The notes below the pieces were generated by a model. The model was not told the origin of the DNA and made no database searches. It saw only the letters and a program-made list of their open reading frames with translations. Positions 8,889 to 17,569 of a DNA stretch of 64,000 bases are shown here, piece after piece. This DNA comes from Costertonia aggregata (GTDB lineage: Bacteria > Bacteroidota > Bacteroidia > Flavobacteriales > Flavobacteriaceae), in the NCBI RefSeq assembly GCF_013402795.1, contig NZ_CP058595.1, positions 3,202,001-3,266,000 of the forward strand, written 5' to 3'. A program made the position numbers and the translations under genes. Numbering within the stretch: position 1 is the first letter of the stretch; every line of letters starts with the position of its first letter.

Positions 8889-10283
8889 ATGGAAAGACAA
8901 AGAACGTTTGCGGTAGTGAATTTGAAGACTACGGGAAAAAGTATCCGGAATAATCGCATTACCGAAATCGCCATTGTACGAATCGAGGACGGCGCGATTG
9001 CGGAAAAATTTGTTTCCTTGGTCAATCCCGAGCAGCACATTCCCGAATACATGACTAAGTTGAACGGCATCGATGACGAGATGGTTCTTGATAGACCAAA
9101 CTTTGCTGAGATTGCCGAGAAAGTTGATCTACTTACCCATAACGCTATTGTCGTAGCCCATGATGTATCGTTTGTCTATTATGTTCTTCGCTCCGAATTT
9201 AGGTATCTAGGCTATAATTATGAACGGCCCAAACTTTGTACGGTTCGATTGGCCAAAAGATTGATTCCTAATCTGCTTTCCTATAAGTTAGAGAACTTAT
9301 GCGGTACTCAGGGCATTCCCTTAATCGATAGACGTGCGGAAGCGGCCACGAATGCCACGGTAGTCTTATTCCAACGTTTGCTTTTATTGGATGATGATTT
9401 TAAGGTAATCGATATGGCCCTTAAAACTAACAAACCAAAGATAAAATTGCCTACTCATATCGGGAATGGGCAGTTTGAAAAGCTTCCAGAGAACCCTGGA
9501 GTCTATAAATTTCAGGGTAGCGACGGCGAGATTATTTATATCGGCAAAGCGAAAAATATCAAAAAAAGGGTGTTGAGCCATTTTCAAAGCAACTTACCCA
9601 AGGAGGTAGAGTTATGTTCGCAAACCTTTTCTATTGATTTTGAACTTTCCGGTAGCGAGCTGGTGGCACTTTTATTAGAATCCGACTTGATAAAGAAACA
9701 CACGCCCGAGTACAATAGTGTCCAGAAAAAAAACTATATCGCTTATCATATAAAATCATATCGGAATAAGAAGGGAATACTACAATTGACGGTCGAGGAA
9801 TGTCCTGCCATATACGAACCTACCGAGCTGTTCTTTACCAAAGGCGCTGCCAAGAAAAAGCTGGAAGTCTTGTGCGAGAAATTCAGTCTTTGTCCCAAGT
9901 TTACGGGTCTGCAACGAAAAAAAGGTAAATGTAACCACGTCAAATTCCCAAATTGTGCCGGAGTTTGCAATAGTGAAGAGGAAATAGGGAACTACAATAA
10001 AAGAGCTCAAAGCGCATTTGCCTCCCTCAAGGCGAATACCGATAGTTACTTAATCCAAAATAAGGGACGAAAGCTTGGAGAAGCGAGTTTTGTGGTTGTA
10101 CTTGATGGGGTGTATCAGGGTTTTGGGTTCGCCGATATATCGCAACAGATTTGTTCCATTGATGAGATGGTCGATTTGATAACCCCTCGAAAGCAAACCT
10201 ATCATACAATGCAAATTCTCAATGCCTATCGGAAAAACCATCCTTCACGAATATTAAATTTGAAGATGGCAAACTATCGATGA
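8889..10283 (+). CDS. Degenerate DnaQ-like exonuclease domain fused to GIY-YIG nuclease
   Basis: A 464-residue protein with two domains. Residues about 7-170 follow the DnaQ/epsilon 3'-5' exonuclease fold (TTG...ITEIAIV, LNGIDDEMV), and residues about 198-275 form a GIY-YIG endonuclease domain (PGVYKF, IIYIGKAKNIKKR, LLESDLIKKH), as in UvrC and Cho. The GIY-YIG core looks intact. The exonuclease part has lost its DEDD residues: motif I reads NLKTTG instead of DxETTG, motif II SFVYYV lacks its Asp, and motif III RRAEAAT lacks His and Asp. The fusion architecture is known from Bacteroidota; the loss of the acids is the odd point. A start at TTG 8865 is possible but overlaps the promoter. Confidence 0.85.
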   Translation: MERQRTFAVVNLKTTGKSIRNNRITEIAIVRIEDGAIAEKFVSLVNPEQHIPEYMTKLNGIDDEMVLDRPNFAEIAEKVDLLTHNAIVVAHDVSFVYYVLRSEFRYLGYNYERPKLCTVRLAKRLIPNLLSYKLENLCGTQGIPLIDRRAEAATNATVVLFQRLLLLDDDFKVIDMALKTNKPKIKLPTHIGNGQFEKLPENPGVYKFQGSDGEIIYIGKAKNIKKRVLSHFQSNLPKEVELCSQTFSIDFELSGSELVALLLESDLIKKHTPEYNSVQKKNYIAYHIKSYRNKKGILQLTVEECPAIYEPTELFFTKGAAKKKLEVLCEKFSLCPKFTGLQRKKGKCNHVKFPNCAGVCNSEEEIGNYNKRAQSAFASLKANTDSYLIQNKGRKLGEASFVVVLDGVYQGFGFADISQQICSIDEMVDLITPRKQTYHTMQILNAYRKNHPSRILNLKMANYR

Positions 10284-10308
10284 AATTAGCCAAAGTGCGC
10301 TCACAATT

Positions 10309-10740
10309 TTATTCCACCAAAAACGATTGCTCAGAGGTATCTTTCTTTGAAGATTGCAATGCTTTGACATCCTGCAAACTTTTGTTCAATAACGTTTTCA
10401 GTTGATTGAATGACGAAGGTTTTTTGAGATATTTGGTAGCTCCCATTTCCTGTAATCTCTCCACTTCCTTTTTATGAAAAGAGGTTGAATAGATGATTAC
10501 CGGAATCTTGGAAAATTTTTTAATATCCCGAATATCCGCGAGGCATTCAAAGCCATCCATCAAGGGCATATTCAAATCAAGGAAAATAACATCGGGCAAC
10601 TCGCTAGCATCATGAAGTGCCTTTAAGAGGGCGACTCCATTTGTGAATTCGCTTATTTCGGAGTCTGATGGGATGTCCGAGAAGGCATCCCTAAAAAAAA
10701 TCCTATCGTCCTCATCATCATCTGCAAGATAGATTGTCAT
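10309..10740 (-). CDS. Single-domain response regulator (CheY-like)
   Basis: A 143-residue receiver domain with no output domain. The acidic pocket is in YLADDDEDD, the phosphorylated Asp is D55 (IFLDLNMP), the switch Thr is T86 (YSTS) and the conserved Lys is in YLKKP (106/107). Such stand-alone receivers in Bacteroidota usually receive phosphate from hybrid or bacteriophytochrome-type histidine kinases; no kinase is encoded in this window. It ends 25 nt from the convergent GIY-YIG gene. Confidence 0.92.
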   Translation of the reverse strand: MTIYLADDDEDDRIFFRDAFSDIPSDSEISEFTNGVALLKALHDASELPDVIFLDLNMPLMDGFECLADIRDIKKFSKIPVIIYSTSFHKKEVERLQEMGATKYLKKPSSFNQLKTLLNKSLQDVKALQSSKKDTSEQSFLVE

Positions 10741-10828
10741 ATAATTGTTTTGATGGTTTAGTGGCGCGGGAATAATTTAATAAACCGTTTCGAAAATTAA
10801 AAATTAAGTCGATAATCGCTATAAAATT

Positions 10829-11281
10829 TTAGTCCTGCTTCTTTTCAATTGCTTGCAAGGCACTTTGAAAGTGTTTTAGGTTAGCTTCAGCTTCCAAACG
10901 ATGATTTTTTAGCGCATTTTTCATCTTACGGGAAATATTCTCATGGGAAAGCAGCTTCTGGTAAGCCCCTTCTTTATTTCTTTCGGCTTCGATCAAACTT
11001 TCCAGGACCGACTGCATATTAGAAGGGTCGGGCGATGTTCGTGGCATCCAAGAAATCGCCTCTTGATCCGTTTGACGGGCCGTACTTTCGATTTGGCCAC
11101 CATTTTCAGAAATAACTTGCATTAAAGTTTTAGATTCCTTTTCGGCCACTCTTGCAAATTCGACCAGTTTATCTTTTGTGGGTTCGTGGCTCACGGATTC
11201 GGCTAAACTTGAAAGCGCTTCCTGATAGTTCAAAGTATTGGTCAAAATCTTATTCAGTTCATCGATTAGGTTATTAGCCAT
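10829..11281 (-). CDS. DUF2383-like four-helix protein (second copy)
   Basis: A 150-residue helical protein built like the DUF2383/PA2169 family: N-terminal LNYQEALSSLAE, a central PRTSPDPSNMQS linker and a C-terminal AERNKEGAYQKLLS segment. It is clearly divergent from the copy at 2425-2874, so this is not a recent duplication. Function unknown; ferritin-like fold expected. The upstream 120 nt are AT-rich and presumably hold its promoter. Confidence 0.7.
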   Translation of the reverse strand: MANNLIDELNKILTNTLNYQEALSSLAESVSHEPTKDKLVEFARVAEKESKTLMQVISENGGQIESTARQTDQEAISWMPRTSPDPSNMQSVLESLIEAERNKEGAYQKLLSHENISRKMKNALKNHRLEAEANLKHFQSALQAIEKKQD

Positions 11282-11405
11282 TCCAATTTTATTGAAGGTT
11301 TACCTTAATTAAATATTAATAAAACGTGCAATCAAATTAGGGAAATGAAGGTGTACATTATAATCCGATTGCGATAAATTGTTATCCTAAAAGTTCAATT
11401 TATTA

Positions 11406-11507
11406 TCATTGGGGGTCAGGAGTAACTGCGTCGATTATTTCTTGTTCCATTCCATAATATTTTAGGGCGAAAGCGAACGCAATTACGGAAAGTACGATGC
11501 CTATCAT
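11406..11507 (-). CDS. Possible small single-pass membrane peptide (33 aa)
   Basis: Short frame starting MIGIVLSVIAFAFALKYYG, a near-perfect transmembrane helix, followed by a short acidic tail ending TPDPQ. It begins 16 nt after the stop of the Pycsar-like effector on the same strand, so it may be the third gene of that operon. Too short to assign; it could be a chance frame. Confidence 0.35.
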   Translation of the reverse strand: MIGIVLSVIAFAFALKYYGMEQEIIDAVTPDPQ

Positions 11508-11522
11508 AAAAACGGTGTACGT

Positions 11523-12626
11523 TCACCGAAGTAATTGATATTTGGTTTTTAAAACCTTTCCCAGAAAATATAAATCCATGCTCAGCGAGTCGTAAATTGT
11601 TTCCTTACTTTGTATGATTTCGCGCATTTTCTCTTTAAACTGTTGGGGTTGCATCGCATGAAAATTACCAAAGAAAAGATAGTTTGTGTCCTTCTTGCTG
11701 ATTTCGCCGTCAACTACATTTTTATTCTCGATTTTTGGCCGGGTTGCCATCACGGACATTATCATTGAAGCGATGCTAAATAGCACAAATATGACGGTCG
11801 GGTAAATAAGATAGGAATTGTTCGGCGTGCCTAATTTTGGGATAAGATTGGCCAGGAGCAGGGAAATAATGATGGCATTTACAGATAATAAAATATTGGC
11901 CTTGGTATCGGCAATATCACTCAGCTTCAGATGATTTCTCAATTGTGTTCGATACAACGACTGAATCGCCCTTTCTGGACTTTGATTTTTAAGTTTGACT
12001 TTTAACTTCTCTTTATTTCTCTTTTTTACGGCCTTGGATGCCGCCCCGATAAGCGATATGAGGTTTTCTTCCTTTTGTGGCTGCCAGTTTTCTTTAGCAT
12101 AATCTGTGTAGAAACGATGTTTTGTTCGGAACGTTTCAATGTACTCATTACGCCACTCTTGTAGTGGGGGAGGGTTCTGGTTCAGGTTTTGCTTTTCCAT
12201 ACGCAACAATTCCATCAACTCCTCAAAATCATCCGAAGCGAAAAATGATGTGCGACCATCTTTGACTATGGCTTCACTCTCATTTGACGGCTCTTCATCG
12301 CTCCATGCTGCTTTGATTAAATCGGTAACCGCGTTGATAGTTGACTTATCTGCATTTATTTTGCTAAGAAAGTCTTCTGCCAACTCGCAACTTGATGCCA
12401 CATGTTTTTCATATCCCTTTGAAAATCCTGCATTGAGAAACCATACTGCGACTAGGACATCTGTATGATCAAGATTTTTGGGTTCATAGCTGTTTAAGAT
12501 TTCCTCAACACGTGTCGCTATTTTTTTGGATTGGGAAAAAGTATGAAATAGGTAATTTTTACCCAATTGTTCCGATAGCAGCTCGGCAATATGGTTTTTT
12601 GATTTCTCCACTAGATTTTTCATCAA
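11523..12626 (-). CDS. Pycsar-effector-like protein: degenerate HD domain plus PycTM (DUF5706)
   Basis: A 367-residue protein. Residues about 15-150 resemble an HD phosphohydrolase domain; residues 222-365 match the Pycsar effector transmembrane domain (PycTM/DUF5706), with the hallmark DIADTKANILLSVNAIIISL and two membrane helices (about 240-262 and 275-293). PycTM proteins respond to cyclic pyrimidine nucleotides made by PycC and damage the membrane in phage defence. No PycC-type cyclase is recognised within this window. The HD signature is broken: the expected HD pair is L64-N65 in WFLNAGF, although outlying His28 and His75 remain. The ATG overlaps the stop of the DUF808 gene by 4 nt, so the two are translationally coupled. 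Confidence 0.82.
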   Translation of the reverse strand: MMKNLVEKSKNHIAELLSEQLGKNYLFHTFSQSKKIATRVEEILNSYEPKNLDHTDVLVAVWFLNAGFSKGYEKHVASSCELAEDFLSKINADKSTINAVTDLIKAAWSDEEPSNESEAIVKDGRTSFFASDDFEELMELLRMEKQNLNQNPPPLQEWRNEYIETFRTKHRFYTDYAKENWQPQKEENLISLIGAASKAVKKRNKEKLKVKLKNQSPERAIQSLYRTQLRNHLKLSDIADTKANILLSVNAIIISLLLANLIPKLGTPNNSYLIYPTVIFVLFSIASMIMSVMATRPKIENKNVVDGEISKKDTNYLFFGNFHAMQPQQFKEKMREIIQSKETIYDSLSMDLYFLGKVLKTKYQLLR

Positions 12627-13504
12627 CTTCGGCTTTTGGTTCTATTCCAAATGTAATTCACTCCTTTCACAATGGCTAGCATTATGAAGCCAATGATAAG
12701 TCCGACCACAAATTCTTGTAAAATCATGGGCAAATTGGGAATAAAATCATGCAGAAAATGGATGTTATGTACAAATATTCCCCCAGAAACAAGAATCAAA
12801 GCGATAGTGCCGATTACGGAGAGACTTTTTATAACATAAGGCAAGGCGTTTACAAGAATTCTTCCAACGGTATCGGAGAAACTGTCATCGCGGTCATTGA
12901 AAGCGATCAATTTCGCCCCGAACTCATCCATTCGAATAATTAGCGCTACAATGCCATAAACACCTACCGTTGCGATGATGGCGATTATCGTCGTTACCAT
13001 AATCTGAATCCAAATAGTCTCTTGAGCAACGGTACCCAAGGCAATGATGACTATTTCGATGGAAAGAATAAAATCCGTTACCACCGCCGATTTGATTTTT
13101 TCTTTCTCCATACTTAGAATTTCTTCCTCGGATAAATTACCGGGTTTGACCGTAACCTTATCATGGGAATGGGGCACTATAAATTTATAAATTTTTTCGG
13201 CCCCTTCATAGGCCAGGTATAATCCGCCTAAAATCAGGATGACCGTTACGGCTATTGGCAGAAATGCACTCAAAAGGAAGGCGACGGGAAGAATAATCAC
13301 TTTGTTTAGAAATGAGCCTTTTGTTATTGCCCATAAAACAGGAAGTTCTCTTGAAGACACAAAACCTGAGGATTTTTCGGCATTGACAGCGAGATCATCG
13401 CCAAGTATTCCCGCTGTTTTTTTAGCGGCAACTTTGCTCATCGCGGCTACGTCATCCATTAATGTGGCGACATCATCCAATAATGCGAAAAAACCTGAGG
13501 CCAT
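12623..13504 (-). CDS. DUF808 family membrane protein (YedI-like)
   Basis: A 293-residue inner-membrane protein beginning MASGFFALLDDVATLMDDVA, the typical DUF808 N terminus, then AAKKTAGILGDDLAVNAE. About five to six hydrophobic segments follow (near 70-98, 140-165, 168-190, 222-245, 262-285). The function of DUF808/YedI is unknown. It is the first gene of a coupled pair with the Pycsar-effector-like protein (ATGA overlap). The full family length is present. Confidence 0.85.
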   Translation of the reverse strand: MASGFFALLDDVATLMDDVAAMSKVAAKKTAGILGDDLAVNAEKSSGFVSSRELPVLWAITKGSFLNKVIILPVAFLLSAFLPIAVTVILILGGLYLAYEGAEKIYKFIVPHSHDKVTVKPGNLSEEEILSMEKEKIKSAVVTDFILSIEIVIIALGTVAQETIWIQIMVTTIIAIIATVGVYGIVALIIRMDEFGAKLIAFNDRDDSFSDTVGRILVNALPYVIKSLSVIGTIALILVSGGIFVHNIHFLHDFIPNLPMILQEFVVGLIIGFIMLAIVKGVNYIWNRTKSRS

Positions 13505-13600
13505 TGAATTCTATTTTTCAAATTATATTCTCTTGTTATCGTTTTGTGGCAATGACATATACACATCGTGGATTCTGCTAATTTATGTAGGATACACAGA

Positions 13601-13621
13601 AGCGCGATTTTCAATCGCGCT
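13601..13621. terminator. Perfect 9-bp hairpin downstream of small gene
   Basis: AGCGCGATT / AATCGCGCT with a 3-nt loop. It sits just after the stop of the minus-strand 47-residue gene and before the DUF808 start. It lacks a clear T tract, so termination is only a guess. Confidence 0.45.
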
Positions 13622-13644
13622 CAATTTCAAACTACAATTATAGC

Positions 13645-13788
13645 TTAAGCATTGTCACGTGGTTGATGTTTTTCCCGACGTTGTTTCACTTGATGATTTA
13701 TATCGACTCCGTCAGTTTCTCTATGGTTAATAGCCTGCTCGCTAAGCCCTTGCTTCTCTTTTTGAATTTCTTTCTCGTCCTTAGGCAT
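13645..13788 (-). CDS. Small hydrophilic hypothetical protein (47 aa)
   Basis: Frame MPKDEKEIQKEKQG to HQPRDNA, highly charged and without Cys or hydrophobic runs. It has its own gene-free upstream region and a hairpin just downstream. Its character resembles the 49-residue frame at 4199-4348; both look like small hydrophilic stress-type proteins but share no clear motif. Confidence 0.45.
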   Translation of the reverse strand: MPKDEKEIQKEKQGLSEQAINHRETDGVDINHQVKQRREKHQPRDNA

Positions 13789-14018
13789 ATCTCGATTTTT
13801 ATATTAAAAACTTAAGTCCAAGCAAAGTAAAACAATCGCCAAGCCTTTGTTGACTTCAAAAGTTCTAAAGCTATCTCGATTGCTAACAATTCAATTTGTC
13901 TCAATACGGATTAAGATTACCCCTAATACGGAGCAAAGGAGAAATTGAAAATGGATTGTCTTATCTTGAAAATTGGATTTTTAATACCATCGACAAAACG
14001 GAAAGAATTTCTAATGCC

Positions 14019-15446
14019 ATGATGACCTTTACCATAATTATCTATGTACTCGTGACGCTCTGGGCCTCGGCTAGTGCATTGCTTTATGGTGCTAGACCAA
14101 CAAAAACTTTAAGTTGGATATTGGTCATACTTATTTTACCCTTTCTTGGTGCCTTAATCTATTATCTATTCGGTGTGAACCGGCGCAAGTTCAAATTCTT
14201 TACGTTGAAGCACACCATTAAACGAAGACTATACAATCAAAAATATAACGAGTCGCATGAAGAGGACTTTCCTGCAGATTGCCTAAATGAAAAATGTGCT
14301 AAGCTCGCCCGCCTAGTAAAACAAAACGCTTCGCTCTTGCCGCATGAAGGTAACGAGGTCGTTCTATTAAAGGATGGTCAAGAGACTTTTGACAAAATTT
14401 TCGAACGACTTAGAAAAGCTGAGCATTTTATCCACATGCAGTATTATATCTTGGAGGAAGGCGAACTGATGGATGAACTCTATAAGATTTTGAAAGATCG
14501 AGTTGATAACGGTGTCGAGGTAAGAATTATTTACGACTCCTTGGGCAGTTTCTCGTTTCGAAAGGACCGAAGAGAACGGTTTCGGGATATGGGAGCCAAA
14601 GTTTTTCCGATTCTTCCCATTCGCTTTGGAAATCTATTGTACACTTTGAATTATCGTAACCATCGAAAAATCATCATTATAGATGGTCATGAGGGTTTTA
14701 CGGGGGGCGTAAACATTTCGGATAAATATATCAAACCGATTTCGGATTTGGGTATTTGGGAGGACTACCATGTTTATTTAAAAGGGCCCGTAGTCAATGG
14801 GTTACATAGGATATTTATCAAAGACTACCACTTCGCCCATGAGGAAGAGGAGGCTTTGCTGTTAAAGGAAAAATACCTTCCAGAAATAGATAAATTTGGT
14901 AAAAGGACTGTCCAGATAGCATCTAGCGGTCCAGACTCGAATCAACCTGCCATTATGCAGCAATATCTTATGATGATTAATTTGGCCAAAAAGAGTATCC
15001 ATATAGTAAACCCTTACTTTATTCCCGGAACGGCCATTTTACAAGGCCTCAAAATGGCGGCCTTAACGGGTGTTGAAATCAAACTTTTGGTGCCAAAAGA
15101 CTCTGATTCGTTCTTGGCGAAATACAGTATGTATGCCTATTTTCAAGAATTGTTGGCGGTAGGCATCAAGATTTATTTAAGAAAGGATTTCTCGCATAGT
15201 AAAGTTATCATAGTGGATGATGAAATTGTTTCCATTGGTTCGGGCAATTTCGACCAGCGAAGTTTTAGGCATAATTTTGAAGTCAATGCGATCATTTATG
15301 ATATGGAAATTGCGAAGGAAGTAAGCGATGACTTTCAAAAAATTAGTCAAGATATCTTTCCCCTAGATTACGAGACTTTCAAAGCACGCGGTGTGCGACA
15401 GCGAATCGTTGAAGGGTTTGCCAAGATTTGTAGCCCATTATTGTGA
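14019..15446 (+). CDS. cls: Cardiolipin synthase
   Basis: Phospholipase-D superfamily membrane enzyme that joins two phosphatidylglycerols (or PG and PE) into cardiolipin. From the ATG at 14019 it has 475 residues: two N-terminal membrane helices (about 1-20 and 32-52), then two HKD motifs, HRKIIIID (about 215) and HSKVIIVD (about 392), each with the downstream Gly/Asn-rich partner (GGVNISDKY, GSGNFDQRS). The frame is open upstream to 13896 through a TTG, giving a hydrophilic extension; the ATG start gives the usual family layout. It is in the stress-type gene run and transcribed away from the small gene upstream. Confidence 0.9.
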   Translation: MMTFTIIIYVLVTLWASASALLYGARPTKTLSWILVILILPFLGALIYYLFGVNRRKFKFFTLKHTIKRRLYNQKYNESHEEDFPADCLNEKCAKLARLVKQNASLLPHEGNEVVLLKDGQETFDKIFERLRKAEHFIHMQYYILEEGELMDELYKILKDRVDNGVEVRIIYDSLGSFSFRKDRRERFRDMGAKVFPILPIRFGNLLYTLNYRNHRKIIIIDGHEGFTGGVNISDKYIKPISDLGIWEDYHVYLKGPVVNGLHRIFIKDYHFAHEEEEALLLKEKYLPEIDKFGKRTVQIASSGPDSNQPAIMQQYLMMINLAKKSIHIVNPYFIPGTAILQGLKMAALTGVEIKLLVPKDSDSFLAKYSMYAYFQELLAVGIKIYLRKDFSHSKVIIVDDEIVSIGSGNFDQRSFRHNFEVNAIIYDMEIAKEVSDDFQKISQDIFPLDYETFKARGVRQRIVEGFAKICSPLL

Positions 15447-15520
15447 TTGTGTAGTGGTTTTGGTTTAACTCATGAACCCATGCCCCTGCGGACGTTGAAA
15501 AATCCTCCACCTCCAAGCCA

Positions 15521-15557
15521 GACCGAGCGGGCACGCTGCGCTGGCCCGCACTCGGTC
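15521..15557. repeat. GC-rich palindromic element
   Basis: GACCGAG/CTCGGTC outer stem and CGGGC/GCCCG inner stem with a two-base bulge and an 11-nt loop. It lies in the 220-bp gap between cardiolipin synthase and the convergent MgtC-type gene and is far richer in G+C than its surroundings. This looks like a REP-type or other dispersed intergenic element; no second copy is present in the window. Confidence 0.5.
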
Positions 15558-15605
15558 ACCTTTCCGTTTCCAGATTTTCCAACCCCCTCGGAGCCGCGCA
15601 TAAAC

Positions 15606-15633
15606 GCAAGAAGGGCGAAAAGGCCCTTCTTGC
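15606..15633. terminator. Hairpin between convergent genes
   Basis: Perfect 11-bp stem GCAAGAAGGGC / GCCCTTCTTGC with a 6-nt loop, followed by ATTTATT. It sits 32 nt from the end of the convergent minus-strand gene and probably ends transcription from both sides. Confidence 0.65.
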
Positions 15634-15664
15634 ATTTATTCTGCCCACGCTCGGATTCTCCTCT

Positions 15665-16930
15665 TTAAAAATGCCACGTTTCCGGCCAGAGCCACATGAT
15701 CGTCAATCCTGAAAGGATGGAAATTCCGAAGGTAATACCGACCCATTTTAGCAATCGCTTTGTTCCTAAAACGCCCGCCATAATCCCTTTGAATAACAAA
15801 TTAGCCAAAGAAGCCAAGAGAATCAGTCGCCATCCGGTATGGGTTTCCAAGCCTCCGTTTTTCATGAGTTGAGAAAGCGATAGCGTAATGGCATCCACAT
15901 CGGTAAGTCCGCTGATAATGGCTACTATGTATAGGGCTTGGTTGCCAAATTCCTTCTTCGTAAAAGCGACTGCCAATAAGATTAGACCGTATAAAAGACC
16001 AAATATCAAAGCACTTTTGAACTGCGCCGGGTTATCGGGTTCGGGCATTTCATCATCATCATTATCCTTATTGATTTTATAGAACAATGCGGCACAAAGT
16101 GCGACCATCACTATAAATTCTATGGCCAATGGAAGAATTATCTCAGGCAATTTTTTGGGAATGATCACACCGACCTCAATAAGAACCCGTACCAAGGCGA
16201 TGGCCGATGCGGTCGTTATGATGAACGCGGCCATCATGTCGAGGTTTTTTGCATTTTTGGTCTTTCGAGCATAACTGACGGTGGTGGCGGTGCTACTGAT
16301 CAGACCTCCCAGAATTCCGTTTGAGATAATGCCCGTTTTAGTGTCGACAAATTTGTAGATGAAATACCCGATGACGCTAATGCCCACAATCAATACGACC
16401 ATCAGCCAAATATTATAGGGGTTTAAAACGTCCAAAGGGCCGAAAGTTTCGTCCGGTAGTATCGGTAAGATTACCAATGAAATACCGGTAAAGGTCATGA
16501 TGGCCTTTAAATCCTTATCCTTTAATCGTTCGATAAAATCGTGTAGGTGTTCCTTGATGTAGAGCAAAACGGCCATGGCACCGCCCACGATGATGCCGAT
16601 TACCCGATCGCCCATGACGATGTAAGCGCAAATGGCGAACATCAATAGGGCGGCGACCTCGGTGGTCTGGCCGACATCGGGATTATCGAATTTTTTTAGC
16701 TTTACGATATTGGCGATGACGAGGAAGGCCGTAATCGCAATGCCAAAGACCGGCAATATAAAGGGATTATCAAAATCACGTGCCATAAACCCCGTGACCG
16801 TTCCCAAAATGGCGATTAGGGTAAATGTTCGTACGCCCGCCATCTTATTATCCGTATGTTGGCGCTGTAGGCCTACCAACAATCCCAGCCCAAAGGCTAT
16901 GCCCAATGTTACAAGGTCCGAATAGTCCAT
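15665..16930 (-). CDS. MgtC/SapB and DUF4010 domain membrane protein
   Basis: A 421-residue polytopic membrane protein. The N-terminal part (LGLAFGLGLLVGLQRQ then VRTFTLIAILGTVTGF) is the MgtC/SapB-like region; the C-terminal half is a DUF4010 region (SSTATTVSYARKTK, GLTDVDAITLSLSQL). About twelve hydrophobic segments are visible. MgtC proteins influence Mg2+ homeostasis and membrane ATPase activity in other bacteria; the role of the DUF4010 fusion is not known. The stop of the gene upstream (212 residues) abuts its ATG, so the two form an operon. Confidence 0.87.
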   Translation of the reverse strand: MDYSDLVTLGIAFGLGLLVGLQRQHTDNKMAGVRTFTLIAILGTVTGFMARDFDNPFILPVFGIAITAFLVIANIVKLKKFDNPDVGQTTEVAALLMFAICAYIVMGDRVIGIIVGGAMAVLLYIKEHLHDFIERLKDKDLKAIMTFTGISLVILPILPDETFGPLDVLNPYNIWLMVVLIVGISVIGYFIYKFVDTKTGIISNGILGGLISSTATTVSYARKTKNAKNLDMMAAFIITTASAIALVRVLIEVGVIIPKKLPEIILPLAIEFIVMVALCAALFYKINKDNDDDEMPEPDNPAQFKSALIFGLLYGLILLAVAFTKKEFGNQALYIVAIISGLTDVDAITLSLSQLMKNGGLETHTGWRLILLASLANLLFKGIMAGVLGTKRLLKWVGITFGISILSGLTIMWLWPETWHF

Positions 16931-17569
16931 TCAATTCTCATTATGGTCTGTATTGAGTTCCATTTCCTTCAGAAAATCGCCACACACATCGAAAAAATTT
17001 TGGAGCCGTTCTTTTTGTTTTTCAATCGGTATTTCAGGCTGAATTGATTCCAACGCAGCGTTTGTCTTGGCTACATGATGCTCCAGAGATGGAAAATCTT
17101 CCTGTTGTAATTGTTTTAATATCATCGCAACATCCTTTCCCACATTCTTGATATTTGTGGCAAGTTGTAGCGTATCCGGATTTCTTTGAGCTTTCTCGGC
17201 ATCGAACTTAATGGTCTCCAAGGTCTCCTCCATGTTTAGATGATGTTCGGTGGCTGCTTGGCGTACGGCATTCGATAATTGCACGAGGGCATCTTTTGTG
17301 TAGTCGAAATCGGTTCCCAACTTATCTTTGTTTCCTATAAAAGAGGTGTACTTCGTGACTTCCAAATCGGCTTTCGTGTATTCGCTATCGGTAAAGTCCT
17401 CTTGTATTGAAATCGGTTCGACTTCTTCCGTTGAAATATTCGGGGTTTCATCGATAACGCTTATACGGTCGGAGTTAAACATGAAGTAGATCAATGAAGC
17501 AAATACTATTAATGGTATGACAATCCAAGGTAACCAGTTCGGTTTTCTATTTATTCTATCTTCATCCAT
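16931..17569 (-). CDS. Single-pass membrane protein of unknown function
   Basis: A 212-residue protein with a short basic N terminus, one membrane helix (about residues 12-31, WLPWIVIPLIVFASLIYFMF) and a long acidic then helical extracytoplasmic part. The C-terminal 150 residues are predicted mostly helical (for instance NAVRQAATEHHLNMEETLE). No known domain is recognised. Its stop codon directly touches the start of the MgtC/DUF4010 gene, which points to co-expression and perhaps a shared complex. A role in envelope stress is only inference. Confidence 0.75.
   Translation of the reverse strand: MDEDRINRKPNWLPWIVIPLIVFASLIYFMFNSDRISVIDETPNISTEEVEPISIQEDFTDSEYTKADLEVTKYTSFIGNKDKLGTDFDYTKDALVQLSNAVRQAATEHHLNMEETLETIKFDAEKAQRNPDTLQLATNIKNVGKDVAMILKQLQQEDFPSLEHHVAKTNAALESIQPEIPIEKQKERLQNFFDVCGDFLKEMELNTDHNEN

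Noticed and set aside
15447-15668. 73-codon plus-strand frame after cardiolipin synthase
   Set aside because: It covers two hairpins and a GC-rich palindrome, has biased Pro/Arg composition and no protein-like pattern.
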